A stretch of 64,000 bases of DNA from Xiphophorus maculatus (lineage: Eukaryota; Chordata; Actinopteri; Cyprinodontiformes; Poeciliidae), in assembly GCF_002775205.1 (NCBI RefSeq), contig NC_036446.1, positions 12,586,565-12,650,564 of the forward strand, given 5' to 3'. Of this stretch, positions 1-10,063 are shown piece by piece. The first letter of the stretch is position 1; every line of letters begins with the position of its first letter. The notes beneath the pieces were generated by a model, which was given only the letters and a program-made list of their open reading frames with translations, had not been told where the DNA came from and made no database searches. The translations under genes and the position numbers were made by a program.

Positions 1-1040
1 CCGTCACTGTGATGTGGGAACGCCAAGATGAAGTTTGTAAATTTGGTGAAAGACGAACCAAAAGGCATAAACAGACTGCAGCTTAATGTTAGCTCTAGTG
101 ATGAGAAACATGTTGGTGACGGTGAAAGAAGACACAATAAAACGTTAAAGCTTGTTTTATTCTTAACCAAATCTCATTATTTCTGAAGGTAATGACACTG
201 AGAGGTTTTGGTCGGGTCCTGGTGACCAGACCTGGGTGGTGCAAAGAAGGGAAAATGGGTGAACCAGGAGTCTCATTCTCTACATTTAAGAATTACATTG
301 TTATCAGATGGACCAAAACATGAAGTTAAGTGGCCCAAGAACACAACAACAGCAGAAGAGGAGTGGGGTGAACTCCTGCCAGCGGCTTCGCCATCACCCC
401 AATTAAATAACATGTTTATTAAGGAATATGAAATAATGAAAACTTTTTATTACAAAGATATTGCAAAAAAATGACTGACAGTCATTTTGAATGACGGCTG
501 CTATCCATCGTCACCATATTTTATCTCGTTGAAAGTTACAATAAGGACAAGGACAAGAGCAAGTTTGGGTTTTCCCCCTTATCTATTTGTGCAGCCGACC
601 ACACAGCATCCTATGACCATTTTCACTGAAAAATCAACTAAATAGAAGAGATATTATTGAATGTGCGGATTTTGACAGGCTTTACAGGAGCACGTTGGTT
701 GTTTTAATGTCCATCATGGCGGGGCGAGTTTTAAAGAGTGACATCACGTGTTAAAATGCTCTTTTCGGGTTACCTGCACTAAGCTTTCTCGGATTTAGAA
801 CCACTGTCCTATGATGAATTTAACTCCATATATAATAATGAAAGATTTTTGCTGATTGTTTTTTAGCTGTAGGGTTCTATTAATTTAGATAAATTTGGAA
901 ATTTGAACCACAGGTAGTTTTATGCAATGTACATGCACTGTTTAATGTGTTCTGTCATGCCATTAAAATGCCAAAAATATGTTTTTTCTCCTGTCAGAAA
1001 GTGATTGAGGCCCATTTTCTGCCTAATGAAATGCAATTAC

Positions 1041-1150
1041 TGCCTGAAATGAAACCTAGGCATAAATTCAACCTGGAAGACTCTGTTCATCTCACCTGCT
1101 CAGCCAAGAATGTCGTCATGCGCCTCGATTCCAACCTAGCGGTGATGGTC
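1041..1150 (+). repeat. Decayed relic of the array spacer
   Basis: This stretch aligns by eye with 5290-5393 of unit 1. Shared blocks include TAAATTCAACCTGGAAGA (TAAATTCAAACTGGAAGA in unit 1) and CATGCGCCTC. It is more diverged than any unit is from another, so it is either an older duplicate or the remains of a lost leftmost unit. Confidence 0.6.
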
Positions 1151-1258
1151 TCCTCCTCCAATCATCAGGCGTCGCTCCCTTGATAAGGTCCAGCTGTTCA
1201 TCGGCTTCTGCTCGTTGGCTGAGCTTCAACCTTCCTCCACCCCTCCTCCGCCTTCAGC

Positions 1259-1426
1259 TCATGGTTTCTTCAATGTCCATTCAGTCTTCAGCATCCTCTC
1301 CTCCACCAGTGTCAGGGCCCAAGGGAGGAAGACGTCTTTAATCTTCTTACAAAACGGCTCATTTTCTCTGACAGCGGTTACCAGCGCAATGTCTTTCTCC
1401 TGGGTCCGAGCGCCAAAGACTTTCAC
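1259..1426 (-). other. Coding-like open segment, unrecognised
   Basis: The minus strand stays open for 55 codons before a TGA at 1259-1261. The translation is of ordinary protein composition: VKVFGARTQEKDIALVTAV, then ENEPFCKKIKDVFLPWALTL, then a short charged tail. The segment is preceded by an in-frame stop and a possible splice acceptor. I do not recognise the family. It could be the last exon of a decayed host gene or part of an old transposon. Confidence 0.3.
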
Positions 1427-1449
1427 TTATCAATCAAACTTTCTAATAC

Positions 1450-1506
1450 CTCTCTCTCTCTCTCTCTCTCATTCTCTCTCACTGTGTGTGTGTGTGTGTG
1501 TGTGTC
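1450..1506. repeat. Compound (TC)n/(TG)n microsatellite
   Basis: A run of TC dinucleotides (about 1450-1470), a short interruption, then TG dinucleotides (about 1483-1506). It is not repeated in the other spacers. Confidence 0.9.
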
Positions 1507-2138
1507 CATGTTGAAATTACTGTTAAACCCAAAGGGACTAAATCATATAAAATTGATTGACAAATATGTAAAATCAGTAAATGTGGTTCAATTCCCTTTT
1601 TTATTTTCATTTATTTTATAGAAATTAGATACATAGGAATTTTCACAGCATTGTAGTGTCAGGTAAAGGTTGGTCTCTCTGGTTATGAACACCTAATTGT
1701 AGTTTGTAAGTGTTTGACAGATAGTTATTGTAGATTTCTTATAAACATTTCTTAAACTGTAAGAGATGCTGGATCTTGGTCTGTGGAACCAAACAGACAA
1801 ATTTAACATTTTATTTTACAATACGTAAATAAATACCGTAGTTTATTTTCATCACACTTATAAAAAAAATCTGAATAAACATGAAACAATTCATTTCTGA
1901 GAATCGTGTCATATAACAATTTCCTTAGATTAGAGTACTGTGATAACAGTAAGGCCTGTTTCTGATTGGCTAGTAGTGTGCTTCTTTTTACATACATTAT
2001 GAATCTGCCAATAACAAGCAGGAGGATCTGCTTAGTTAGAGGAGGTGTAAAACTGAGAGTAGATCCCCTCCCAGAAAATCTTTCAATATATATTTTCAAC
2101 TGAGAAAATTATCACTCACTTTGTGATCCATCAGCAAA

Positions 2139-3513
2139 ATGTTCCTCTTCACTTTGGTGCTGGTGGTGCTGTTTCTACCGGAAGGCAAGTTTTTGATTAT
2201 GATTAATATTATTCTAACATTTTAATATTTAGTGTGATTTCATTAAACTTTGCTGTTCTCCTTTTCTCCCATTAAAACTTACAATAATAATCTCTTTTCT
2301 ACTTTTCTTGTTAAACCTTTTAAACTTTTTCTTTCCTCTCTCTATTTTGTGTTGATGTGATTCAGCCATTTTGTCTTGGTTAGGAAGAGAATTTTGGCAT
2401 TTTGAAAAAATTTAATATCACGATTTCCTTCTTACTGTTGTTGACAATAAATGTTCATTTTCTCTTTGTTTTAATTAGCTGACAACCTGAAATGTAGATG
2501 TGAATCTGGCCGCTATGTAAATTGCTATGCAGAAACAACTGAATGTCCCTCAAAGAACTATAGTTGTTCAGTAGCAACACACGTCACAAGTCAAGGTACG
2601 TATTTGTGAGGTTTCCTGTTGATGACATTTAGTTTGTGAACTCATCACTTTAAAATTTGTGTTCTTTAATTACAGGTGGTGCAAATGTTACAGAGCACAA
2701 CTCCAAAGGTTGCATTCCGTCTGAACTGTGTCTTAATTACTCTGTCAACTATGGAGCTTACAGAATTGTACAAAACAGCAAGTGCTGCAGTGAAGATCTC
2801 TGCAACGCCCAGATTAACTACACAAAACTTGGTAATTAATTCATTGATTATGTTTTTCAATACTTTGTACAATTTGAATTTGCAGTGCTCACAAACGTTT
2901 TTTAACTAACTATAGATTTGGATTAAAAAACAGAATACACTTAGTTTTGTAATTCCAGCTTCATATACATGTTTTAGAAGAAACAAGTTGGTGACAAAAA
3001 ATTAAAGCTTTTAAGAAAAAACTTATAATAATTCTTCTTTTTTTTTAAAACTCAATACCTATCTTTGTATCTTAGATTCCACTATAAATGGAAAAAAGTG
3101 CTACAGCTGTGATGAAGAAAACTGCATGAAAACCATTAACTGTGCAGGGGATGAAAACTACTGCGCTAAATTAACAGGTAAGACACCAACATGTTTGCAT
3201 GCTTCATATTTATCATCACAAGAACATTAAGACCAGATACAAATGTGTTTATGACATCATAACTATTTTCATTTTCACAGGACATGCAGAAGGAATAAGT
3301 TTCATGATGAAGGGATGTGCCTCTGAGTCGGTGTGCTCAGATAATTTTTCTTCAGTGTTGAATCAGTTCACTTTACGGCCCCCTGGAGCAAAGGTTAGCT
3401 GCTGCCAGGGCAACTACTGCAACGGCGCTAGCAGCACCATCAGCACCAGCAGCACCAGTCCCACCCTGCTGCTCCTGTTGGTGCCTCTGTTGTTTTCTAA
3501 CTTATTTTCTTAG
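2139..3513 (+). CDS. Gene 1: two-domain Ly6/uPAR GPI-anchored protein
   Basis: Exons 2139-2184, 2479-2595, 2676-2831, 3076-3177 and 3281-3513 give 217 residues; every intron is phase 1. Residues 1-16 are a signal peptide ([16 protein letters not shown]). LU domain 1 spans about 19-100 with ten cysteines and ends [10 protein letters not shown] domain 2 spans about 112-190, starting KKCYSCDEENC and ending CCQGNYCN. An S/T-rich stem and a hydrophobic tail ([16 protein letters not shown]) mark GPI anchoring, so the protein should sit on the outer cell surface. Intron 1 has a GC donor: any other donor nearby leads into an in-frame stop. A poly(A) signal lies at 3677-3682. This copy is the most diverged: exon 3 has one extra codon, THVTSQ replaces the usual TTQVYYL, and the last LU motif reads CCQG rather than CCRG. 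Teleost relatives are usually labelled uPAR-like or PLA2-inhibitor-like. The ligand is unknown. Confidence 0.88.
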
Positions 3514-3924
3514 CTCACAGAAGCTACTGAATTGCTGCCATGTTTTCTTTTTAATCACAATTCATTTTATAAACCTGTTCTTTTTATTTGATTCTATAGC
3601 TTGGTTAGCTAAGCAACATTTTATAATCAACAACATCCTCTATACTTTGTTGTTCTATACTAAAATAATCTTCCTCAATAAACACAATTTTTTTTAATTC
3701 TGGGTCCAGTACCGATCTGATTCTAAATGTTTAGTTTTGAAAAAATAAAATGACTTGAAGTTACAGATGTGGAATAAACATGTTTCATTTTCTTTGATTT
3801 AATATTAAAACTTGTTTTAATCAAAGTTAAAAGCTTTCAGAGCCCAAGATTGTAGAGTTTGAATGGAAAACTAACCAACATGAATGTAAAATTCAACCTG
3901 GAGAGACTCAGAGAGAAAGTAGCT

Positions 3925-4172
3925 GTCTTACTTTCTTAGCTGGTAGAAATAATTGCATTGCTACCAGGTTTTCTTTTTATGCATAATTCATTTAATAAAT
4001 CTGTTTTTTTCTTTTCATTGATTCTCTATAAATTCACTAAGATAAGACCAAGCAAAATTCTGTAAACATCCTCAATACTTCACTGCTGTTGTTCTCTAAA
4101 AACAAATCCTACTGAATAAATGCATTAAAAAATAATTCTGTGTACTTTTCTGATTCTAAATGTTTATTTTTG
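3925..4172 (+). pseudogene. Second, decayed copy of the gene's 3' UTR
   Basis: The segment parallels the gene 1 3' UTR (3512-3735) block by block: TTAGCT, ATTGC.GCTACCAGGTTTTC, ATTCATTTAATAAATCTGTT, a second AATAAA and TTCTGATTCTAAATGTTTA. No coding exon is left. It is the stump of an older tandem duplicate whose body was lost. Matching stumps lie near 10466-10722, 21446-21690, 33662-33905, 47308-47550, 53303-53546 and 62940-63185. Confidence 0.65.
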
Positions 4173-4917
4173 AAACTGATGCAACTGAGGAAGATTGACT
4201 GAAATGATTAAAAAACATGAACTGAAAGGCTGGGGGTAAAAGGAGAGAGGGAATAAAATTAGGTGTGAGTGAAGGATTTTTTTAAGATAACTGAATGGCT
4301 GTTGCCACATGAATAATTTGCTTTGTCAAAAAATGCGTCCCTCCTCAAACATGAAGAAATAAAGAGTTAAGAGTGAAATAGCTTTTTCTACGTAATCACC
4401 TGTTCTCTGAGCTAAAGGTATGAGTTTCATACCAACAGGACAATATTTGGGGAATATCGTCCAGCTTTAACCTTTTACAATCTAAAACTCTCACCACTTT
4501 CAAATACATAATGTTTTGCATTTACTCAATTTAAATATGTTTTATCCAAAAGTTCAGAGGATCTTTGGACACTAATCCTGTCATTAGTGCATAAGTCCTC
4601 TATTTGTGCCAGACATAATCTAATTCAATGCAAACTTGTTTATTGCACTTATTATATAAACACGTCTGGCCAAGTTTTACACCAACGTTTCTCCTGCCTG
4701 TGATAGAGGCCAACATTCTCCAGGCAAGTTGATCCACACTATCTGGCTTTGTCCTCAGCTTATTGGTCCAAAGCTTCTGATGATGCACATTTATTTAATT
4801 TTGAAGCATTTTATGTTAAAATGTGTAAAAACTATTATCATTTTCTGTTTGATCTCTTTAATTAAACAGAATATTGAATAACTTGCTGTTTCTATACGTT
4901 TTGGTTAATTCAAGGTT

Positions 4918-4955
4918 CAAACTACTAACCTTGAGCTATCAAGGTTAGTAGTTTG
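4918..4955. repeat. Perfect 17-bp-arm hairpin (unit 1)
   Basis: The arm CAAACTACTAACCTTGA is followed by the loop GCTA and the exact reverse complement TCAAGGTTAGTAGTTTG. No gene overlaps it. Its maintenance in all units except unit 2 (where the region was deleted) is notable. Confidence 0.9.
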
Positions 4956-5383
4956 TTATAAACAACCAGACTACATGGCAAGATGTAATCATGGAACTGT
5001 GCTAATAAATATTCAAACTATATCAGTTTTTCCTGTAAAATCAGATCGTTTTGTTATTTTGGGGATCAAACAGATTATTTGTGCTTAAAGTCACAAATGT
5101 CTTGAAATGGCTCTTGGCTCACACCTCTGCTTTATTCTCTAACTGCAGCAAAGTGCTGGAAACTGGTTTCACTGGACACAAGATTTCCTCTTCTGCAAGA
5201 CTAAAGGACCAACAATGAATCATGTTCATTTAAAAATCTGTGAGCTGTAATCATCAGTCTTTAAAATTAAAGCATAAAGCATAAAATGCACTGTGATGAA
5301 CCTTGGTGTAAATTCAAACTGGAAGATGCTTTTCTTTTCATCTGCTCAGTCAATCACCTCATCATGCGCCTCCTTCCCATCTA

Positions 5384-5461
5384 CGCTGATCTCGTCTGGG
5401 TCGGGCCTGGTTAATACTTGAATGGGAGACTGCCTGGGAATACCAGGTGCTGGAAGCTTTT
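5384..5461 (+). ncRNA. 5S-rRNA-derived fragment (unit 1)
   Basis: The text matches the 3' two thirds of 5S rRNA: GATCTCGTCT, GGGTCGGGCCTGGTTA, TACTTGAATGGGAGACTGCC, TGGGAATACC and GGTGCTGGAAGCTTTT. About 20 nt between GATCTCGTCT and GGGTCGGGCC are missing, as is the 5' end, so it cannot be a working 5S gene. It is either a 5S pseudogene or the head of a 5S-derived SINE (SINE3 type). I see no SINE body or tail, which favours a fragment. Confidence 0.8.
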
Positions 5462-5539
5462 ACTGGCTCTTTCGCTAAAATGTGAAAGATGATACTAAAG
5501 CAAAAATGTATCACAGCAGAGGTAAGAATACATGTAGAA

Positions 5540-5690
5540 GTGGTCAGTGGTGAGTTAAAGAGTGTGAAAATGCAAAAGTCTTTAGTGCCCCCTGGTGGTG
5601 ACAAAAGCACCTGATATAGTAATACCAGGTGCGGTAAGATGTAGTCACCACCAGGGGGCACTAACAACTCTTTAACTCCACATTTTCACA
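5540..5690. promoter_or_regulatory. Inverted repeat carrying two CTCF-consensus matches (unit 1)
   Basis: The arms TAGTGCCCCCTGGTGGTGAC and GTCACCACCAGGGGGCACTA are exact reverse complements. An inner pair (GCACCTG / CAGGTGC) and outer GTTAAAGAG / CTCTTTAAC stretches extend the fold. Each arm contains CCACCAGGGGGCAC, a full match to the published CTCF core CCASYAGRKGGCRS: 5585-5598 on the minus strand and 5648-5661 on the plus strand. CTCF function is inferred from the motif only; a foldback transposon remnant could also explain the palindrome. Confidence 0.6.
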
Positions 5691-5894
5691 CTTTATAAAT
5701 TCGGCACAGATCAAAAACCTCTGCGTTTATTCATACCTCTGACACATGTTGCTTCAATGTTATCTTTCACAAAATATATTTTTGCTAATAAACATTTAGA
5801 ATCAGAATTTTTTATATATATTTTGGTCTTTGTTTACTAAATTTATAGAGAATCAGCTCAAAGAAAAAGAGCAGACTTATTAAATGAAATTTGC

Positions 5895-6278
5895 TTAAAC
5901 AGAAAACATGGCAGCAATGCTGTTGTTTCTATAAGCTACGAACATGAGACAGAAAATAACAGTGACAGCAACAGGACCAGCAGGGGGCGTACTGGCACTG
6001 CTGGTCCTGTTGTAGTAGTCGCCCTGGCAACAGCTAAACTGTTCTGCATCTAATAGATCCATCTCCTGCTGAATTCACTGTGAAGATGAAAATAAAGTTA
6101 TGTTGTCAGTAACATGTTTGTTTCTGGTCTTAGCAGGATAAATACTCATTATGTAAAAACATGATATTCTCTTTCCTGATACTGTGATGCAGGAGTTTTC
6201 ATTCCCTTCACAGTTGAGGGATTTCATGCAGTTTTCTCCTTCACAGCTGAAGAACTTTTTTCCATTTGGGTTGAACTT
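5895..6278 (-). pseudogene. Minus-strand Ly6/uPAR gene relic (unit 1)
   Basis: On the minus strand, 6278-6176 matches exon 4 (KKFFSCEGENCMKSLNCEGN), and 6077-5895 matches the end of exon 5 (QFSCCQGDYYNRTSS, a hydrophobic tail, stop at 5895). The 3' UTR match continues to about 5820. Exons 1-3 are absent. The donor after the exon 4 part reads GA instead of GT. The exon 5 part lacks the roughly 30 residues between its acceptor and the CC motif, and a Tyr replaces the usual Cys of NYCN. It therefore points tail to tail with the gene upstream. A CTCF-like match (CCAGCAGGGGGCGT, 13 of 14) lies inside it at 5977-5990. Confidence 0.75.
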
Positions 6279-6477
6279 CTAGTCTAAAGAACTGCAGAAT
6301 CATAACATTTTTTTCTTCAAAGCTCTCACTTTTTTTATTGTCACCAGCTCCTTTCACCCAAAATATCTGCATAGGTATGGAGCTAAATTGGGACCGCAAA
6401 GGTTCTTCAGAAGAAAAAAAATGAAACTGGGAAAAACGTTTGAAATTAAAAAATAACATTTGAAACTAAGAAAATGT

Positions 6478-6709
6478 TCAAAACTACTTTTTAGATTTAA
6501 GATATTTTTGAGCTTCAGATATGTCCATTTTTTTCAGATTCAAACTTCTGGCCCTGTTTTGGCCTGGGTGGCTGGACCTCGGATGACAAGGACATGGACT
6601 CATGACTGACAGCTGGACAACTGCAGTCATTGTGTTTGAATCTGTAAAAAATAATAATAATAAATTTCTGGAATAAAAAAAAACTTTTAAATCTGAAAAG
6701 TAGTTTTGA
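6478..6709. mobile_element. Short terminal-inverted-repeat element, MITE-like (unit 1)
   Basis: The ends TCAAAACTACTTTTTAGATT and AATCTGAAAAGTAGTTTTGA form an inverted repeat. An inner pair (CAGATTCAAAC / GTTTGAATCTG) nests inside it. The 230-bp body has no coding capacity. No clear target duplication is visible, so the superfamily is undecided. Because it recurs in units 2, 3, 5 and 6 it predates the amplification. Confidence 0.55.
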
Positions 6710-7032
6710 GTATTTCTGTCAGGTTCAAATCTTTTTCTCCTATTGAACAAACTTTATGGCCCCAATTTAACTTCATACTAGAATCACAACACTAAGTGTA
6801 TTATACATTTTCCAGTACTGCCAATTGACCAAGGTAAAAAAATAATAATAAAACATGGGTTACATATTAAATATTCATTTCATACAGAAACAAATCAGAC
6901 AAAACTAGAGTTATTAATCAGTTAAAGCCATCTTTATAAAGTTAAATATGTACATCACATATACTAGTGCATGATGGTTGCTGTGCTGGTCACTGTCATC
7001 GTCTCTCTACATCTAACATCTGCCTAAAATAT

Positions 7033-7575
7033 AGGCTGTGTTCACACTGCAGTCGGAAGTGACCCAATTCTGATTTTTTGTCAAATCAGATTTTTTTGCT
7101 GTGACCTTTCACATTTCCAAATTATTGCGACCTGATCTCCTGTGAACGCAATAGACCTGAAAGTGTCCCGTGTGCCCAGTAGAGGGCGCAATAAGGTCAC
7201 ACATAGAGAGAGAGCTCATTGTTTTGCCAACCGCCATAAAGAAGAAGAAGAAGAAGCGCTCAGTGTTTGTGGAAGTAAACATGGATGCTAACAGTGGAGC
7301 AAAGCTTGTTATTTTGAAGTTGTTGACCGACAGGAGCAGCATATTAACAACTTAATCCTCATTATTGTCCATCATGGTTGTTATTTTCCTTCTCGCTTAC
7401 GAAGACTAGTGAGATTTGTTGAGTATCAGTGACGTTAACGTCTGATGAACACGGCCTTTAAGATTCAGGTCACATTTGAAAAGATCGGATACGAATCAAA
7501 TACACAAGTTGCCTGGGTCGCTTTCGAAAAAATGCGACCTGTATTCAGACTATCAGCTATAGGTCGCATTACAGC
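7033..7575. mobile_element. Decayed DNA-transposon remnant (unit 1)
   Basis: It begins with TGTTCACACTGCAGTC and ends with ATAGGTCGCATTACAGC, a layout familiar from non-autonomous fish DNA transposons (established knowledge, from memory). Internal CGACCTG / AGGTCGCA pairs give local inverted repeats. No transposase is present. It contains CCAGTAGAGGGCGC at 7176-7189, a 14-of-14 match to the CTCF core. The same remnant is the landing site of several later insertions in other units. Confidence 0.45.
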
Positions 7576-8090
7576 AAAAAAAAAAAACAGGAAGCGGAAA
7601 CTGCAGTGCTTATGATAAGCGTAATATGCTTCACTTAGCTCCTTGATATGAAAAATAGGAAGTTGAATTTTGGGTTTAAATTCAAGTTCCTATCGCTATG
7701 CAAACCCTCCACATCTTCTGACCTCCTGTATGCAAAAATCTACATATAATTGCTTTGAATTACACTATTATACTCAATAGCAATCATTGCATGTACACAT
7801 GCACATAATCACACAAAGAACCGTTGTTCACTTGGAGTTTTCAGGATTTCAACCGGTGATTGTTTTAACTGCAGTTAAATATGAACAAACTGTCTTCAAA
7901 AACTCAATAAAGTTCACAGTTTCCTAACGTTGAAGTCCAGAATGAACGTGTTCAAAGCATCCAAGTTTATAGAAAGCCATCAAGCTCACATATACATAAA
8001 ATATGACTTTTAGCACCTAAACAGCTCTTTATCTGTGAGCGGCACATGTGGTTTTTGTGTTCAACGTCTGCAGGCTGTTCTTGAGAAAAC

Positions 8091-8232
8091 ATCTCAACTC
8101 ATTATCGTTTCTTCCCGTGTGAAGAACTACAGCTAAGCTCCCTCAGCAAATTCAGGCTAGCTTGGCTCCGCTTAACCGATCCTAGGAAGACGCCGCTGAC
8201 CGCAGTACCAGGACAGGCCTGCGCTGTGCTCG
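8091..8232 (+). promoter_or_regulatory. Candidate 5' non-coding exon and promoter of gene 2
   Basis: This is a locally GC- and CpG-richer block ending in CTGTGCTCG|GTAAGTGC, an excellent splice donor (intron from 8233). A pyrimidine-rich stretch ending ATCTGCCAG lies about 90 nt before the gene 2 ATG and could be the acceptor. The block is present ahead of genes 2-7 but not gene 1. Closer to the ATG, an inverted CCAAT box (GATTGG, about 8532) followed by ATAAAAAAA offers an alternative proximal promoter. Transcription is inferred only. Confidence 0.4.
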
Positions 8233-8684
8233 GTAAGTGCTTGGAAAGAAACATTTCTTCAGTTAAACAGGCGTTTGAAGCAGCTACCGCGTAAAGGCGG
8301 GCTGCTTTTATAGCTACTTTGTTTTAATTAACGGAGCAACTAGCATTTGTGTTGGCTAAGCTAACGCGTTAAGGCGGGCTTGGGCACTTTTAATATTTTT
8401 TGCTGCAATAATTAAATACTCAGACTTATAAAAAACAATCTAGACAAACATCAAGGATTTTACCAGATAATTATTTTTTGAGAAGAGCTCATATCATACA
8501 GCATTTTCCTTGTATTCAATTAGAGCGCTGTGATTGGATAAAAAAAATGGCCTGTTTTTCATTGTGCTTCTTTTTGCATCCACTACAAATCTGCCAGTCA
8601 CAAACAGGAGGATCTGCTTATTTAGGGGAGGTGTAAAACTGGGAGTAGATCCCCTCCAAGGAAATCCTGTGATCCACCAGCAAA

Positions 8685-10063
8685 ATGTTCCTCTTCACTT
8701 TGGTGCTGGTGGTGCTGTTTCTACCGGAAGGCAAGTTTTTGATTACGATTAATATTATTCTAACATTGCATTATTTAGTGTGATTTCATTATATTTAGAT
8801 TTTCTCCCATTAAAAATTACAATAATAATCTCTTTTCTACTTTTCTTGTTAAACTTTCAAACTTTTTCTTTCCCCTCTCTATTTTGTGCTGATGTGATTC
8901 AGCCATTTTGTCTTGGTTAAGAAAAGGATTTTGGCATTTAGAAATAATTTTATATAATAGTTTCCTTCATACTTTTGTTGACAATAAATGTTCATTTTCT
9001 CTTTGTTTTAATTAGCTGACAACCTGAAATGTAAATGTGAATCTGACCAATATGGAGCTTGCGCTAAGGAAACAACTGAATGTCCCTCAAAGAACTATAG
9101 TTGTTCAGTAACAACACAAGTCTATTATTTAGGTACGTATTTGTGAGGTTTCCTGTTGATGATTCTTAGTTTGGGAACTCATCAGTTTAAAATTTGTGTT
9201 CTTTAATTACAGGTGGTGCAAAGTCTGAGCACAATTCCAAAGGTTGCATTACGTCTGATCTGTGTATTAGCTTCTCTGTCAACTATGGAGCTTACAGAGT
9301 TGTACAAAACAGCAAGTGCTGCAGTGAAGATCTCTGCAACACCCAGATTAACTACACAAAACTTGGTAATTAATTCATTGATTATGTTTTTCAATACTTT
9401 GCACAATTTGAATTTGCAGTGCTCACAAACGTTTTTTAACTAACTATAGATTTGGATTAAAAAACAGAATACACTTAGTTTTGTAATTCCAGCTTCATAT
9501 ACATGTTTTAGGAGAAACAAGTTGGTGACAAAAAATTAAAGCTTTTAAGAAAAAATTATAATAATTCTTAATTTCTTTTAAACTGAATAACTATCTCTGT
9601 ATTTTAGTCTCCCCTCCAAATAGAAAAAAGTGCTTCAGCTGTGATGAAGAAAACTGCATGAAAACCCTTAAATGTGCAGGGGATGAAAACTACTGCGTTG
9701 ATGTAAAAGGTAAGAGGCCAACATTTTTGCATGCTTCATATTTATCATCACAAGAACATTAAGACCAGATCCAAATGTGTTACTTGCATCATAACTATTT
9801 TCATTTTCACAGGATATACACAAGGAGTAAGTTTCATGATGAAGGGATGTGCCTCTAAGTCGGTGTGCTCAGATCATTTTTCTTCAGTGATGAGTCAGTT
9901 AACTTCACAGCACCCTGGAGCAAAGATTAGCTGCTGCCGGGGCAACTACTGCAACAGCGCTAGCAGCACCATCAGCCCAGGAAGCAAAAGCAGCGCCAGC
10001 AGCACCAGTCCCACCCTGCTGCTCCTGTTGGTGCCTCTGTTGTTTTCTAACTTATTTTCTTAG
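8685..10063 (+). CDS. Gene 2: two-domain Ly6/uPAR GPI-anchored protein
   Basis: Exons 8685-8730, 9016-9132, 9213-9365, 9608-9709 and 9813-10063 give 222 residues. The ATG follows CCACCAGCAAA and opens the same signal peptide as gene 1. LU1 reads [20 protein letters not shown] and closes [10 protein letters not shown]2 opens [12 protein letters not shown] and closes CCRGNYCN. The stem is longer than in gene 1 ([14 protein letters not shown]), followed by the hydrophobic GPI signal. Potential N-glycosylation sites are NYS in LU1 and NYT between the domains. Exon 3 is one codon shorter than in gene 1, as in all later copies. Poly(A) signal at 10227-10232. The exon 2 loop differs from gene 3 at 11 codons although intron 2 (80 bp) is identical. 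Confidence 0.9.

Larger units (their letters stand above)
1..1930. other. Left flank of the array, no intact gene seen
   Basis: I find no convincing gene here. Short open frames such as 259-474 and 947-1183 have no recognisable domain and look like chance. The stretch holds a decayed unit-spacer relic (1041-1150), a coding-like minus-strand segment (1259-1426) and a microsatellite (1450-1506). From about 1510 to 1930 it is AT-rich with nothing recognised. Similarity to the upstream regions of genes 2-7 begins only near 1930. Confidence 0.6.
2139..8684 (+). repeat. Array unit 1 (about 6.5 kb), without large insertions
   Basis: This is the cleanest example of the repeat unit. After gene 1 and its 3' UTR (to about 3720) come a decayed second 3' UTR (3925-4172), AT-rich spacer with no gene (4173-4917), a hairpin (4918-4955), a 5S-derived fragment (5384-5461), the CTCF-type inverted repeat (5540-5690), a minus-strand gene relic (5895-6278), a small inverted-repeat element (6478-6709), AT-rich spacer (6710-7032), a DNA-transposon remnant (7033-7575), plain spacer (7576-8090) and the candidate 5' exon of gene 2 (ends 8232). 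The 62-codon minus frame at 4600-4788 recurs in every unit simply because the unit does. Confidence 0.9.

Noticed and set aside
1803-2099. 98-codon minus frame just upstream of gene 1
   Set aside because: AT-rich and featureless; it overlaps the probable promoter of gene 1.
2666-2872. Antisense frame over exon 3 repeated in every unit
   Set aside because: Shadow of the real exon on the other strand; no domain and no independent start signals.
2676-2909. Plus-strand frame starting MVQ over exon 3, recurring in each unit (for example 9213-9443)
   Set aside because: It is an out-of-phase reading of exon 3 and intron 3. The frame joined to exon 2 gives the LU cysteine pattern instead.
4600-4788. 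62-codon minus frame conserved in all units ([16 protein letters not shown]...)
   Set aside because: No recognisable domain; its conservation equals that of the surrounding non-coding spacer.
5384-5461. Functional 5S rRNA gene
   Set aside because: The 5' third and an internal stretch covering part of the control region are missing in every copy.
5362-5667. 101-codon minus frame (MLVPPGG...) in most units
   Set aside because: It runs antisense through the 5S fragment and the palindrome, so its apparent motif is the inverted repeat translated.
8534-8752. 72-codon plus frame (DKKNGLFFIVLLF...) ahead of genes 2, 3, 6 and 7
   Set aside because: It lacks an ATG, overlaps the true start in another frame and runs into intron 1. 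It is conserved only because the unit is.
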